Shown one piece after another: positions 27,161 through 40,598 of a stretch of 64,000 bases of DNA. Each line of letters opens with the position of its first letter. The stretch's first letter is position 1. The translations under genes and the position numbers were made by a program. Origin of the DNA: Stratiolaelaps scimitus. Its lineage: Eukaryota; Arthropoda; Arachnida; Mesostigmata; Laelapidae. The notes beneath the pieces were generated by a model. It was not told where the DNA came from, did not search any database, and was given only the letters and a program-made list of their open reading frames with translations. The DNA is taken from the NCBI GenBank assembly GCA_019614645.1, contig JABWDB010000002.1, forward strand, positions 20,387,501 to 20,451,500. Reading direction: 5' to 3'.

Positions 27161-27998
27161 TAGGAGACGGTGATGGAACGATAAGGGCAAAATAGCGATA
27201 GACGCGGCTGGTGCAGCACCGCTTTAGTAGCAGCGGCGACAGTGGTGATGGCAGCAGTGGCAACTATTATAAAACAACTACAATAGTGTCAACGCTAGAA
27301 CCAGGTTGCCAATGGTATCGTACAGAGCTGCTGGGCAATTTTTAGAGAATAAGTCAATAAGAATCATTAAATCGTCGTCGTTCATGAACATTGCCATTAT
27401 CACAGCTCATATATTGCATGTATTATTTATAAGTGAAATGCTTGTTTCCTGAAAGGAATAGACGGTAAAGACGGTACACAAAACTCTGTCCACCTTTTTG
27501 CTACTGTTCTTTCGAACATCGTTGTATATAGTTGTGCTCAGCGGAACACGTCCTTTAGCCAGAAACAAAAAAGTTCCTACAGATTTGTCAGGATGGCCAA
27601 CTACACTTCTTTGTTCCTATTTGTTACCTCAACCAACTTGGCAGACAGTGGAATGACAACGCCACTGGCTACATATGTGACAGTTTGCCTTAGCCTGTTG
27701 TCCTCTGCATTAACTGCAAAGTATCGTCAATACTGCCAAAACGACCCGAGGCATCTAATTTTAACAAAATATAATAAGTCAGAAATACAAGAAAATATAG
27801 CCCACGAGCACGAAAAGAACATTACGCCGCCGTTTTGTCAAAGGGCGGCAGTCGCGACGAGACCTCAAGGTTCCCCGAACTGCAGCCGCCACGGGCAACG
27901 ACCCTCAGCTGTTTCTCCATGGTCTTCCTCGGTACTGCTGTGTAGCACTGCTTCAACAGACAACGATCCTGCTACGTTGTGGCAATTGTGCAAAGCTG

Positions 27999-28000
<2 letters not shown>

Positions 28001-28038
<38 letters not shown>
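28001..28038. repeat. (AG)19 microsatellite
   Basis: 38 bp of perfect AG. It makes the Arg-Glu run in a 270-codon plus-strand frame at 27593-28405 that is otherwise unconvincing. Confidence 0.95.
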
Positions 28039-28039
<1 letters not shown>

Positions 28040-31000
28040 CTGCACGGGGAACATAATGCTGACGGAGTCGAATTTCTGCTGCCGCTGCTCCGGCCGCCGG
28101 CTCCGGATGGTCGATTTGGGGCATTTTTATTTGAATTCTCTCTGCTTTCGCTTTATTTCCGCTCACGCCACCGAGCAATCAGGACACCCAACAGGGCGCC
28201 GGACGGTCAGACACCGCCGCAGGACGCAGGACGCCGGGACAGACGAACAGAGAACCAATGTGGGGGCGGAATTCGCGTTCAGGCGAGCGGATGCGAAAAT
28301 ATGAAAAGCGGATCAGAGCGAAAATGTGAACTGGCGCACAAACGGAATCGAGAGAAATTGAGTGAAGGAAAACTGGACAGAATATCGGGCGAATATGGGC
28401 CATAGAGGAATGAGCTCGCAGAGCGTGCTCTGTATTTTGCTGTTCATAAAAACTGGGCTGCGCACTGAGCCAGTTCACGTCAGTTGTCCCACTTGCTCTG
28501 TGCGATTATTATATATTTGTCCTAGACGAATAGTATATATAGCGACGTATGCTCGCCAACGTGGACCCAACGTCCGGCCAATATTGGGCAGAAAAGCCCA
28601 AAAAATAATCGAATGAACACAACGGGAATGAGACCGCCATTGTGTGATTATACATAGGTGAATGCAATTGTGATTGCCTTGTGCTTGCTCAGCAAATGCA
28701 CACATTGGACTGTAGTTGTACCTCAATGTAAAAAATGACACGGCTGCGCTTGAACATAAGCTTAAGCGAATTAGATCATTTGAGGGTAGGTCGTATCGTT
28801 GACATATTTCTGTGAAGTCAAAGTGTTCAGGATGCTCTATGAAGCCCTTGCATTATGCCGAACGAGGTCTTTGCCCTCAGTGGAACCACTGATTCTGTTG
28901 TATTGTGTAAGTGTCCGAATGCTAGAGTTCAATGACATCTACCTGGGATAATGATATAATTAGTAAAATGGAATTTATTAGTGGTTAAAAGGAACTACCT
29001 GGACCTGTTTATCTATCCATCTCTATAAATGTCATACATGTAAGGGAAAACTTAGCTAGAAGTTCCATGTGGTAAATAAACAATCAAATAAATAACGAGT
29101 AGCGTATTGCGAAATCCGTTAAATACATCGATGTCGTAATGCCCTCTTAGGCTCTTGGGCAATGCCGCTTGCCAGACAGAAGGTCATATTTTTATAGACT
29201 AGCCCCAAGCCTTTGAAGAAAATGTATAATTGACTTTCTACAAGCATCTAACTTTTGAGTAGACTGCTGAGGGGCTGTTAGTTAAATCATTCGATCAGAA
29301 GACTAAGTTGACACATAGTAACAACATCCGCTTCATGAGATATGAACAAACTGCCGCCTTCCATCCACTAAGAATTATTATCTATGCATGGATAAAGGAG
29401 ATTAATCAACGGCCGCGCCATGCAAAGTAGTAAAGTGTCCTGGCGTCGCTGTGTCTAGACAGACCCCGTTCGCAACTCAGCCATTGGCCTGATGAGATGG
29501 CTGCCCTGCCGCACACGCTTAGATTATGGCAACAATGTCATCTCCAGTGGTGTTGGCTATTATTTACTGACTGTTGATGGATGGGTATCGGGTTCTAGGG
29601 ATAAAGTTCTGTCCAATTGAGTTGCGAGGTAAAACGTCAACCTATTAGATAGGACGAACATCGTTTTGCAGATAGAGGCCACAGCAAGTCTGAGGATGCT
29701 GAAAACGTTCAAGCTTTAGGAAACGATTTATTTTGTGATTTTCCTCTAGATTTGTCAGAGGACGAACTGCTGGCCCAACCAAACGATAAGTTCCATTAAA
29801 AATGCTAACCGGCGCATCGATATTATGGAGCCTCAACTGCACCATCTGGTATAGGGGATAGTTGGAAGTCCTCATCGGTTAAGTCGAAGCAATGTAGGAG
29901 TCAACAACAACCCTCTGGTTCTACTGAACTTTAAAATTGAAAACTTCTACAACTGGGAGAACAACAACAGTCAACCTCAGTCTAGCGCTGTATAATACGT
30001 AAGCAATGGTCTACCGCTAAGCGTTGCCTAATAATCGCTTGGTAAATATAGAATCTGTTTTCAGACAGTTAAGGAAATGCCCGCCATAATCCACGTGTAA
30101 CGACAACAATTATCCTCAACGGCAGAAATTAAAAAATCATGACATAAATTAAATATATAGGTATCCAATACAGAAAAATATCAGATATGTAGGTTTCTTT
30201 ATGCAATATAAAGGCACACGTTGGTACGTTGTATAAAAAATAAAAGCTCCTACGTTGCAGTTGGCGCGAAGAAGAAATATACAATATGATGACTAGAAGA
30301 TCCAATCGATACGAAGGTTTAGGCGACTCCAACAATGTATGAGATTGTACCATTAGTGAAGTATAACAATCTATGTACGTAATATATAATTGTGTTCAAA
30401 AGATTTCCTAAATTCGAAGGATTTACCACTTTGAGACACATATACAGACAAACACGCTGACGCTCGATTCGCCCTGACTTCTGTGAACGGCCGGCTAGAC
30501 CGGGACATTGAGACTGCGCTGTCATTCATGAACGACCGCGAGCTCTCAGAAAGCCGGCACAGGTCTTGTGGATATAAAATGACTTCTTCAAGCATTGCGC
30601 ACCCTCTGACATATGGCGTCACTCGTTGAATCTCGTTGGCCCGCTTAAGTCAAGGGCTATTCCTATAGCCCGGGGTACCCACCCACCCGCTGTACCGTGC
30701 GCACACATTCATGACATTACTCGGACGGAGCCGGGTTAATGTTAGGAGATCCCGACTTGCTGGCGCCGCTGTCCACCAAGTCACCGACGACGAACTCCTC
30801 TATAGGTTAGCCAGGGTAGCCGGGGCCAGCCGGGGTGGCCATCTCATCAGACTCCAAGTAATTAACCTCCAGTTAAGTATGGAGGAAAGGAACAGATCGG
30901 ACGGATACATCGTGCTGCATCTAAGAGCAGCACATTACACCAAGGGCCAGCAAAGAACCAAGAACTCAAAGAACCCACTCAATGCTCACTCAAGTCCCAT

Positions 31001-32170
31001 ACACAGAGAGAGAGAAAGAGAGAGACGGTGAGACGGTTTCCACTTAGACTGGACTGTGTATAATCGCCAAGGTATACTAACTCCTGCTAGACTTTCAGCC
31101 CTCAGTACGTTTCGGTGATGTGGCAAAGAAACAATGACTACGGGCTGAACGTTATTTTCTTGCTCGAGGAATACACTAGATGGACATTTATATATGTACA
31201 TAATTGCATATATGTGTATATATTATTCCTATCCCGCTCTATCCTTACTTGCCGTTTTGCTGAACGAATCAAATATGAGGCAGCCCTCGAATGCTATATG
31301 ACTATAGACTAGGATGACGATATATCGAGTGGCCCTGTATCGCTAGTTTCCCTCTATCTCTCTATTTCAGCTCTTGCTGCTGCTAGTGCTTGAAGAATGC
31401 ATACTTTGCATGTTCATATTACGACCCGCTTGACACCAAGGCTGTGCGCAGCGAAAGCGTGGAAAATATTGCGATGTATCCCATTGCAATATAGTGTGAC
31501 CGCCTGTCGCGATTGTCGTTCGTGACGACAACTTATCAGAAACACCGTCCGTTCGTTGCCGGCGCCACCGTTAGTTGTTCAGTCGAAAGGCGTCCACTTC
31601 ACGAGTCCCAGGGGTGCGCTCGTTGAGGCTTGGCGTCGTGGGCTCTATAATTCGGGGCCCGCCAGCGTCTGTGTTGGCCCGCCAAGCTCCCCTTCTCCTG
31701 GGCCACGTTCCACAGCCATGTGCAAAGCAAGCAAGCCGCCGCTTACATAGATGAAGGCGTTTGGGCCAACCGAGGAGCTATGTCGTCCTTTGATGGTTGC
31801 CAAGGGCCGTGATCCAAGGCCAGACCTGGCGGCGCCTCGGGATCTCTTTCTCCTTCTCGCTCTCGCCAACTTTACGCGCGCTGGCCAAGATCCACCGAGC
31901 CGCATGGAGACCAACACATATAGTTGGATCTGGGCCTTCTGACCGGCGGGTAGGATCCCTGTTTCACCATGTCCACCGAGCCGCCGCCGGCCATAGTAAG
32001 CGTCCCGCAAACGGATAAAAGGCGGTGGTGAAGCATTGTAGCGCGCGCTCTGTGTCGGCGACATTCATCTCAACCAAGACAGCGCCGAGCGGCTGTAGGC
32101 CCCAGCTAAGGGCGAGGAGCCAAAAGCTGCTGCGGGTCCGAGGCACGGTCAGGCCGGCCAACAACCGCTA

Positions 32171-32209
<39 letters not shown>
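32171..32209. repeat. Compound (AT)12(GT)n microsatellite
   Basis: 24 bp of AT pass directly into about 15 bp of GT. Confidence 0.9.
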
Positions 32210-33934
32210 CATACGTACAGGATCCAATCCAACATAAGCTGGTAAAGATGGGGGTTGCAGAATCACAACACTCTTTCAGATCGAGCCGCTACTGATGCTG
32301 TCGTTGCGGAAGTACCGAGTGCTAGCGGAGTCGCAGGTCATCGTATTGTAGCTGTAGATCCCTTGACACTGCTTGTCCTTCAGACGCGATATTCAAAATG
32401 AGGTCGACGGTACACACTGTGGGAGCAATGTAGCACTGCCTCCCGGATAAGCGAACTTTTGTACTTGTTACTTCCGGTGTTACTTTTATAATCGGATACA
32501 ATCGGATGGCTTAACTCACTGTGCTATCATTTCGAAACGTCAATGTATGCTCGTAATAGTGAAACTAGTGTAGAAATGAGTGATGAACTGTATCTACATG
32601 TCAACAGACTCGGTGACCCCTCATTTCATTTATAGTACGGCGTTTTTAATGTTATTAGCTCCACTATATATAATATTATAAATGATATTATTCCAAAACT
32701 ATAGGTCAAATACATGGATCCCGGTGTCTTGTTCACATTCAGTTACCGTCATGTGCAAATATTTGAGCACGACGTGTATATAAATCCTTCTAAAGCGATT
32801 CCCAAATATAATATTATAATAGTCATAATTATATCATCCAATAATGATAAGTATCGCTTCCCTGAGAATCAATGTCCGCACTGTGAAACACATAATGTAA
32901 TAATAACAGTAGTCACAGGATTCTAGTTGTTCGTGAACCTGTTTGTCTCGACGAACATTTCTAGCTCTTCAGCCAGTTTTACTGACAGACACTGGAAGGA
33001 CTATTTGTCATCGTTTCCACCACTACGTCATCTACAAATATCATACACACCAATGCGGAACACTATGTGGAATAGAGCTTCCCTCTCTATATATGTGTGT
33101 GTCTCAGGGCGTCATCAGGTGGGCATACATACAGACAGTCAGCGGCGCGATTAGCAGTCATTGTAGCCTTTTCTGCCCCTTCCGTTCGTCGACGGGGGAA
33201 AGCTGAGCCTCGAGCTGCTTGAGGGGCTGAGTAGCTGGCTAGGCCGCTGCGACTCAACCCGACATCGTAGACCAACTCCCCGACGAGCTACCTGCGGCGC
33301 CGGCTGCGGTACACCGTCTACCCTGCATGTTCTGCTCGTGGAAAGTTCCTCGTGTGCTTGTTTGCTACGAGTGACTAGCCGGGCAACCTATTCTCTGCTG
33401 GAGTGAACTCTCCGCCAACAGCTCGCTGCTCTCTCCGACAACGATTCCCACGTAATCCGTACGAACTCGCATGGGAGGGAGGGGTGTGACGCGACCATAC
33501 ACATCTGCTTATCCTGCACACTCCAACTACAGAGATAGGCAGGCGTACGAACGGATTGCGCCACGAGTGGAATAGATTAGAGAAGAGGAACGGCAAACGC
33601 AGCATCGGCTATGAGGACACAGTGGGTATGTGTGTCGGCGACCGAAGCCATCGGAGGTGCCCAGAGGTTGGCGGTGGTCAACTGGGGAAGTCTAACCAAT
33701 CCTCTCGTAGTAGGCTTGTGCTTGCACGAACGAAGGCGTGACTGAGACCTACAGCAACGGGTGGAAAAGCCATAGACCAAGAAGAAGGGGGAGGGCACTC
33801 TTAGGAAGTACTGCTTTAGGGATACCCTGGGAATCTGGGAGATGACATGAGCTTCTGGAGAAGACGTCTGAGAATAATGTGGAAGCTTGGGAGATGCGTG
33901 TCGTGTCTGTGATGAGCATGGCTGGACTTCACAG

Positions 33935-34057
33935 TACCGCCAGCGGATAGCGAACGTCTCAACAGACTGAATAAGTGGGTTTCCACAATCATGACAGCGA
34001 TATACCGAAAGAGAATACAAGAGGGTGAGCGTGAGGCAAAGATAGTGGCAACGATCG
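33935..34057 (+). CDS. Exon-like 123-nt symmetric (phase 1-1) open frame, unknown product
   Basis: The open frame runs from acceptor CTTCACAG to donor GATCG-GTGAGG. The 40 full codons start PPADSERLNRLNKWVS and continue with a basic-acidic helical segment RKRIQEGEREAKIV. The composition is unlike neighbouring random frames. Two stop codons lie just upstream in frame, so an upstream exon would be needed. No family is recognised; a transposon fragment is possible. Confidence 0.25.
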
Positions 34058-34100
34058 GTGAGGGTCTACCTACCATTGAGCTAATCCCCTCTAATTGTAG

Positions 34101-34295
34101 CCCCATTTCCGCTTGTTCAACTCGCTCCGCATTGGTGGGCCACTAGCTACGTGTCTCTCTTCGATGCTGTCCGACATCGAAGGGTGCGTGACAACGGACT
34201 CGCTACGGAACAGATACAAAGCTGCATTCGCGGTTGGCAGGCTAGGTGATGCTGTCGAAGAGGAGCTTAGCACAAAATACGACGACGACGACTAA
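34101..34295 (+). CDS. Exon-like open frame ending in DDDD-stop, unknown product
   Basis: After the acceptor-like CTCTAATTGTAG a frame of 64 codons runs to TAA. It contains IGGPLATCLSSMLSDIEG and ends with an acidic tail of four Asp. It lies 43 nt beyond the preceding exon candidate but in a different phase, so the two do not join directly. No AATAAA lies close downstream. Function is unknown. Confidence 0.2.
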   Translation, partial: PHFRLFNSLRIGGPLATCLSSMLSDIEGCVTTDSLRNRYKAAFAVGRLGDAVEEELSTKYDDDD

Positions 34296-35429
34296 ACTGA
34301 GCTCAACACGCGTCTGCTATAGCTATGGTTGTCGTGCTAGGAAAGCCATACACGTAGACATGGAACATTTTATACAAATCACCTTGCAACTCTCAATGGT
34401 TAACTTGAAGCTACACCGCACGTATTGCTACCCACAAGACGATAGTCAACAGAATCGTATGTACTACGGTTCGATTGAATTCTCATAACTAAAAATTGGA
34501 AATCTGAAAGGATTTAAAAAATACAAGGTATCAGACCTTTCTCTGTGCCTACGAAACAAGATCGGTAATAATGAATTACGCAAAAATAAGAAAATGCTAC
34601 GAACGAATTTATCCACACTTCAACGTGAGGCACAACCAGGCTTCTGGGCGAAAAACCCCAGCAGCTAGCCCGCCCAGACAACCAAAAAAGACATCATAGA
34701 AACAGAACATCATATCACTCCGAAAAACATTTTACACATCGCAGGGTATCAAAAGTTCACACCACCTCATAGACGCGTGTGCTGCTTATGCGAAAGCCAA
34801 AGGAACACAACCCCGGCGAGTGACCTATGCTGAAATGTGCTTCGACCGCTTCGTTCGCCTCGTCTCCTCTGTTCTTTTCGCTACCTTCGCTGTCTTTTAG
34901 TTCTTCTACTTGTTCTGATGCTCCTTCATCGTTGGCTGTTCACTTTAGTAAAGCCGACTCCAAGCAGCTCCCCGCATCTGCGCACGTCTCTCCTATGGAC
35001 GATTAAAATTAACTCAATAATATTATGCGCATGCAAATTCCTCGAAGCTAGTTCCCAGCTTTGCTGTGAACTCTCTCCCCACCCCGGTCGACTTCCCGGT
35101 TTCTCTTGTCTGCGGTGCGGCCTGTTCGTCTCGGCCGCTATTTGCCGGTAGTTCAGACATCATTCCGAAACTGACCGACGCATCGATGGTTCGTCCGGAC
35201 GGTGATCCCCGCCAGCTCCGTACATTCGAAAAATAGCTTAATAAAGCGCACGCTGTGTTAATGCGGCTATGTCCATCTGGCAGGACTCGCGGTCCTCATG
35301 GTCCTCGTCGCCTAACTTGCTCTGGGGAACTGGTTACCTGACTTGCATACATGCTGTGTACCAGCAAAGAAATACACTTGCACATTGCCGTGCCGCTCCA
35401 CCCGACAAAGGTAATTCGCCGAAGATCAA

Positions 35430-35582
35430 ATGGAGCCAGAAACTCGTACCAACATTGTGGTGGAAATGGATGCCTTATCAGGGTCTTCCAATGTGGATCG
35501 TGCGAATCGGATACTTGGTTGGGTCAAAGCAACACGATTAGGTAGTGTTCCATGCTTCGACAGCTGCTCCAACGAGAAATGA
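35430..35582 (+). CDS. Small 50-codon ORF or exon, unknown product
   Basis: The ATG opens a frame starting MEPETRTNIVVEMDALSG, continuing with VDRANRILGWVKATRLG and stopping at TGA. Codons are rich in first-position G and A, as in coding DNA. A donor-like GTAGTG occurs at 35542, so it may be an exon ending there. The ORF is short and unrecognised. Confidence 0.2.
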   Translation: MEPETRTNIVVEMDALSGSSNVDRANRILGWVKATRLGSVPCFDSCSNEK

Positions 35583-35778
35583 CATTCAGGAAGACAAGCA
35601 ACAGCTATGATGGCCGACACTCATCCAACCAGGAGTGATATGTAACGCTCGAATAGGTGGTCATAATATCTCATATCAATATTGTTACGACCGCAAAAAA
35701 GGTATATGACGAACCTTTGAGGGGAGTGACTCGAAAAGATGAACGTCGATTAAATGGGCTCCATTCCCCAGCGGTGGT

Positions 35779-35860
35779 CAGCTCGGTGGCTTGGACGGCT
35801 GAGTCTGTGGCAGTAAAAAGCCCAAGACCACAAGTTCGAAACCACTGACGTCATGCATGA
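35779..35860 (+). repeat. tRNA-like sequence, SINE candidate
   Basis: An A-box-like TGGCTTGGACGG (35787-35798) lies 46 nt upstream of a B-box-like AAGTTCGAAAC (35832-35842), the spacing seen in tRNA genes and tRNA-derived SINEs. There is no proper acceptor stem, so it is not a functional tRNA. A weaker tRNA-like segment lies on the minus strand near 21360-21440. Confidence 0.3.
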
Positions 35861-38800
35861 GAGAATTTAAGCATTGTAAATATTGCAGTTTGTTTGATAA
35901 ACCAATTGACCTTTACCTTTACCCCGGCCACACACGTCCATTTTTTCGAGCTTGCGATATCCTAAAATTTGATCAAATCCTGTCAAACACAAAAGCGTAG
36001 ATCAATTAATTTCGTTCTTGCTACTTCATTCTTGTTCCAGATTAGATAGTCTTGTTTGATCGACAGCTCCTCTCAGCGAGCTCTGAATGCATCGTTTACT
36101 TTTGTCCATCAAGATTTTATTTGTACCTCAGACAAGTACTCGGACCCGCTGACGCGAGTCCTCATCGATCTGTTCGCCTACCTCAGGATCTAAGTAAATA
36201 CATTTCTACAGCACCCCATAGCTGAGTGCTTGAAGTTTACGTATGTTTCTAAAAGTGTCGATGCAGTTTGGTGTCGTTCTCTGATCGAGACTTTCCCCAC
36301 TATTTGCATCCGTTCAATCGTATTCACCGCTCAGGGCACCGTTCGATCTGTGTCAACTCTTTGTCGAAATGGAGTCAAGAGGAGACTACGGAACGAGTGA
36401 GCGCAATCAGACGAAACGCGAGAAGGGATTCGAGAACTCCCCGTGGCCTGATTGTAAGAGAAAAGAGAGGGGGTCATGTGCTCAAGTTGAAAATCCATAG
36501 AAGTAGAAGGAATACAACAACCATCTTAAGGCAGCCATTTGAGTCTCTCCCTCTCTCTCTCCCTCTCCCTTCGTCTCGAAGGAAACGTAAGATCTTTATG
36601 CTAATCGGTTCTTTGGGCCTGGTTTTCTCTGGCGCCCTAGTATTTGGCCTGCGTCGCGTGGCGCCTCGTGAAGGGAGGTCACATCGCCGGATGTGTCGGA
36701 GGCGACGAGTGCAGCGTCTCTGAAGGATGTTCAGTCGAACGAAGGATCTGTCACTCAGTCGAGCCAGAGGTTGGGGATACGTATGGAGTTGAATGTTAGA
36801 TGAGAGAAGCGGCCCGTGCCCAAAACGAGCAGGAACTCGGGTCGGCGGGAGCCAACGAGTACTGCGTGCGCCAGTGCTGCATGTGAACACTAACTCAGGC
36901 TGTGTCAAGCGTAAGACGCATAGAAAGGAATAGGCGCGTAAGTACGATGGCACCCAGCCAGCCAGCAAAGCAGGTACACATACATGCACGTTCCATTCAC
37001 TTCATTAATGCTCTGCCCTCTGGGTTAGCAGTTTGGTTTGGCAAAAGTACTCGCGAAGAAGCGCGAGTGGTTCGCCTTTTCAAATTTCCCTGTTTGCCCC
37101 AGCCCTCTTAGTGTTTCGCAAAACGAGAGAGACTTCTATCACTGAGCAACACCCGAAAGGGAAACTCATTATTTGGTGATCATCTCTCTTAGATTTCATC
37201 TTCTGGATGAGCGAAATAGCGAAATCGATCGGGAACAAACCAATTCGAGCTTTGAATGAATACATGTATCCGTTAAACTTGTAATAGAATTGATAGAGGT
37301 ATGCCACTAAATTCAATACATTGGAATGTCTCTGGAAGTTTAAAAAAAAATTCCTCCTCTCAAAAAAAAAGGGTGATAATACACCAGCACCTGCTATTCC
37401 CATGAAATAAATGCTAAGCGCATGAACTGTCCCCTTGGACTTCGGGCCTCGAACGACTTCATACCTGTTACAATCGACAGAATCTTGGATTCGTTGTGAT
37501 AAGTCATAATAAATTCATCCTCACTTTCACCGCACCTTAAAATTGAGCACAAGCAACTATTATATTTCGCGGTAGCCCACACGATACCACGAGCTGAACG
37601 CCAATGACGAGGGGGTCCCTTACATTCAATTGAATGCTTTGTAGACGGGTTTATTATCTTGGCACATTACTGACAGTTCTAACAAAACGAGACAGAAAGA
37701 CTCTTCGAGAAGGTTCTATTATTACTGCTTCCTCGATGTGAACACTCGGTACGCCTCACCTTGAAATCTATTTTCTTAGCTCGAGGACACCTCTGACCTT
37801 TATCCTCGGCTGCCTTTTGCCTGTCTCTTACCAAAAAGACCGCGCTAGGACTGTCTTTTCTAAGACACGATAAGGCAAAAACGGACGAAGAAAAAATCTA
37901 GAAGGACCTAACACACGAAGGTAGGAAGTCTTAGGGACGGAAATTTACAGACCAGAGAAGACTGTTCCTATTTGAGTTGCCCTTCGTGGCTTCTTTCCTT
38001 TAGAAGAGAGAAGAGAAAAGTTGCAATCTACTCGGCAGATCATGGAAAGGCGGGAACGGAATCGAACGCAACGGTCGGCCGATCGATGTTCTCCGTATGC
38101 TGAGCCAATGGTCTCAGCCCAGGCTCAGCTTGCTTGGCTGCTAGAGACAGCATCTCCCACTACTGGACTGAAAGGCAGGAAATTGCGTCTGCACAGCGTG
38201 ACGTAAGCGACTTTGCTTTGGTTCCTCGTTCTCTTACTTCTTCCTCCCTTTTGAAGATAGCTGTCTGTCCATCTCCTTTTTTTTCGCCTCTGCCGCGCGT
38301 AAAACCTTGTTCCTCCGCAACGTCCTTGTTGTACTCATCTTCTGTTCCCCGAAAGCTTCTCCTCCGACAGAAAATCTGCCTCAGTACGACACTCTATCCC
38401 TTCGGGTCTGGCGCGAGGATGACGGGGTCGGGGCGGACAAGGAGAGGATGCGCGCTTTACCCGCAAAAGTCCCCAAAAGAGTGTCTGTCACCCGCCGCCG
38501 CCGTCGCCATCGGAGTTTTGTCGAGTTGGTCGACCGGTGACAACGTCCTTCGACGTCGCGATGTTGTCGGCCGACCGACCGACCGACGTCGTTTTGCTGT
38601 CGATTCAGTCGTTCTGCTGGGTTCGGCCAGTCTTCGTTGATGAGCCTATCTTTTCACGATACTTCGAGCTTGTCGCCAGCGCTTGGTTCTCTCGTGCAGC
38701 CTGTGCTTCTACTGCTGATGCGGCAGCCACTGGTTCCATCGCAAAGCTGTAGCAGTAGCGGCAGCAATCCTTCCGCCGCTGCAGAGGCAGCGCACACGTT

Positions 38801-40575
38801 TCGGCGTCGATTCGATCGTTCACCACCAAGTGGCAAAGCAGGCAAAGACAGCAAAGCGAACGACGAAGCCGAACACCGACGGCTCTTCCAGGACGACACA
38901 AGGGCCCGGTGGGCTCCCTTTACTGTCTTACTGTTCCGAGCTCTCGATTCCTCTCGGCTCTTGCCATCCTGAGCCAAACCGGTCGCGCAGCCCAGGGACG
39001 GCGACTTGGCGGGGGAACCCTCCTGCCTGCAAAGCAGCCTAGAGTGAAACGCTAAGCGGGGACACGCAGATGGACGTCGATGGACTCTTTTATAAAATCG
39101 ACCCAGCGATAGAGGATGAGGCGGAGGCGGAGGAGAGGGCCAAGAAAAGACAGAAGTGCAAGATAAAGGAGCGCTGGGCGGGAAGGGGCAGAGCGGGGCG
39201 CACACTTCCCTTTTAGAAGATTCTTTTCACGCGCTTTAAAAGAACAATAGGATTCGATGAGATGACGACGACGACAAAGACTACCACTACAAGGGCCACA
39301 GCAACGACACCCTGTTTGGTCGGTCGACTCCGGTGTTGGAAGGAGTTTCGCACGCCCCCTACGATTACGACCTGGCATCTCTCTCTCTCCCTCGCTCGCT
39401 CTCCTTCGCTCTGCTGCAACAAGTGCATGACAGGTAGTACTTTTCGATGGTGCTAAAGGAGGACTGATGACAACTCAGTCTCAATGTAACTCGCGCACCA
39501 CTGAGTTAAATACAAAGATCAACGACTGAAAAGCATAGCATCTACTGTAACAACTTGGGTAGACCAGCAAGGTGCGTCTTGCATGCCAATTTATACACAA
39601 GCTTAGTAGCAACAATATCTTTTGCGTGTTTACATTGTATAGAATCTTTAATTAATTGACTCTATTGTGCGTTTGCTTTGTGAAGTCACACATATCTTTG
39701 CTCTTCCTCTCTCAGAAGAACAGACTGTACGTGCGTTGTAAGTGTTGACTAGGCATCAGTAATCTGTGTGAACTGCCGGCAAAAAGCATCTATTGAATGT
39801 GGTGTTAACCTGACCACTCATTCGACATCGTTGGCGGTTATATTCAAACATCCCTGCCACTCAATTGAGCCTATGAAAACGTTGCACTTAATGGTTGATG
39901 GTCCACATTCAGCCTAAGCTAACTCAATTTGCCGCAGGAAACATGAAAAAAAACCGCTCGCCTTGGGCGAACCTCAACACAGGTTATTCACATCGGCAGT
40001 GAGCAAACGACTTCTTGGGCGAGAATGACCAAATAAGTATCTACGCATAAGCTCGCATACATAAGCTTTCAAACCGAACGCCCCACCCTTGCGTCGTTTC
40101 ACTGCGAACGACGGACATTAATATTGAGTTTGGTTAGTGGTGACACGGCCGTGCCGTGCATAACGACATCTAAAGCAGATGGCCACCAACATCCGAACGA
40201 TATTTTGCAGCAACTTTTAAAGCCCTCAATCTTGCTCCGCTGTCAGTCTATCCATTGTGGCTTGTTAATAATTATCATCTATATTTGGCACCCCCCAGTT
40301 GCACTCGCCTAATAGCTAATTAATTTAGAGAACAAGAATCACAGCTGAGTTGTGGCCTACGTCGTCGCCGAACTTCTGAAGCAGCACAGATGGTTGCAGT
40401 TTGGCTCACCCTCTCTCTCTATCTTTCTTTTCCACACCAGCTGGGAGAGCTTGAACTTGGTCGCGTTACACATAGTTGTGGTGGTGGTAGTGTCAACCGC
40501 TAAATACTATGCGATTTAAATAGCTCTTACTGCATGTATGCGCTGATATTCACACACATGCAGAAGTACATACGT

Positions 40576-40598
40576 GTATATATATATATATATATATA
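40576..40598. repeat. (TA)n microsatellite
   Basis: About 23 bp of alternating TA. Confidence 0.9.

Larger units (their letters stand above)
24986..33934. other. No gene recognised
   Basis: GC-richer blocks at 25.5-28.4 and 31.5-32.2 kb carry long low-complexity frames. AT-rich DNA between about 28.7 and 30.6 kb shows nothing coding. Microsatellites are listed separately. Confidence 0.45.

Noticed and set aside
27593..28405. 270-codon plus-strand ORF
   Set aside because: It contains a 38-bp AG microsatellite giving an Arg-Glu run, overlaps frames on both strands and shows no domain or consistent coding composition.
38654..39205. 183-codon minus-strand ORF opposite 168- and 111-codon plus ORFs
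   Set aside because: Mutually overlapping Ser/Arg/Pro-rich frames are typical of GC-biased non-coding DNA.
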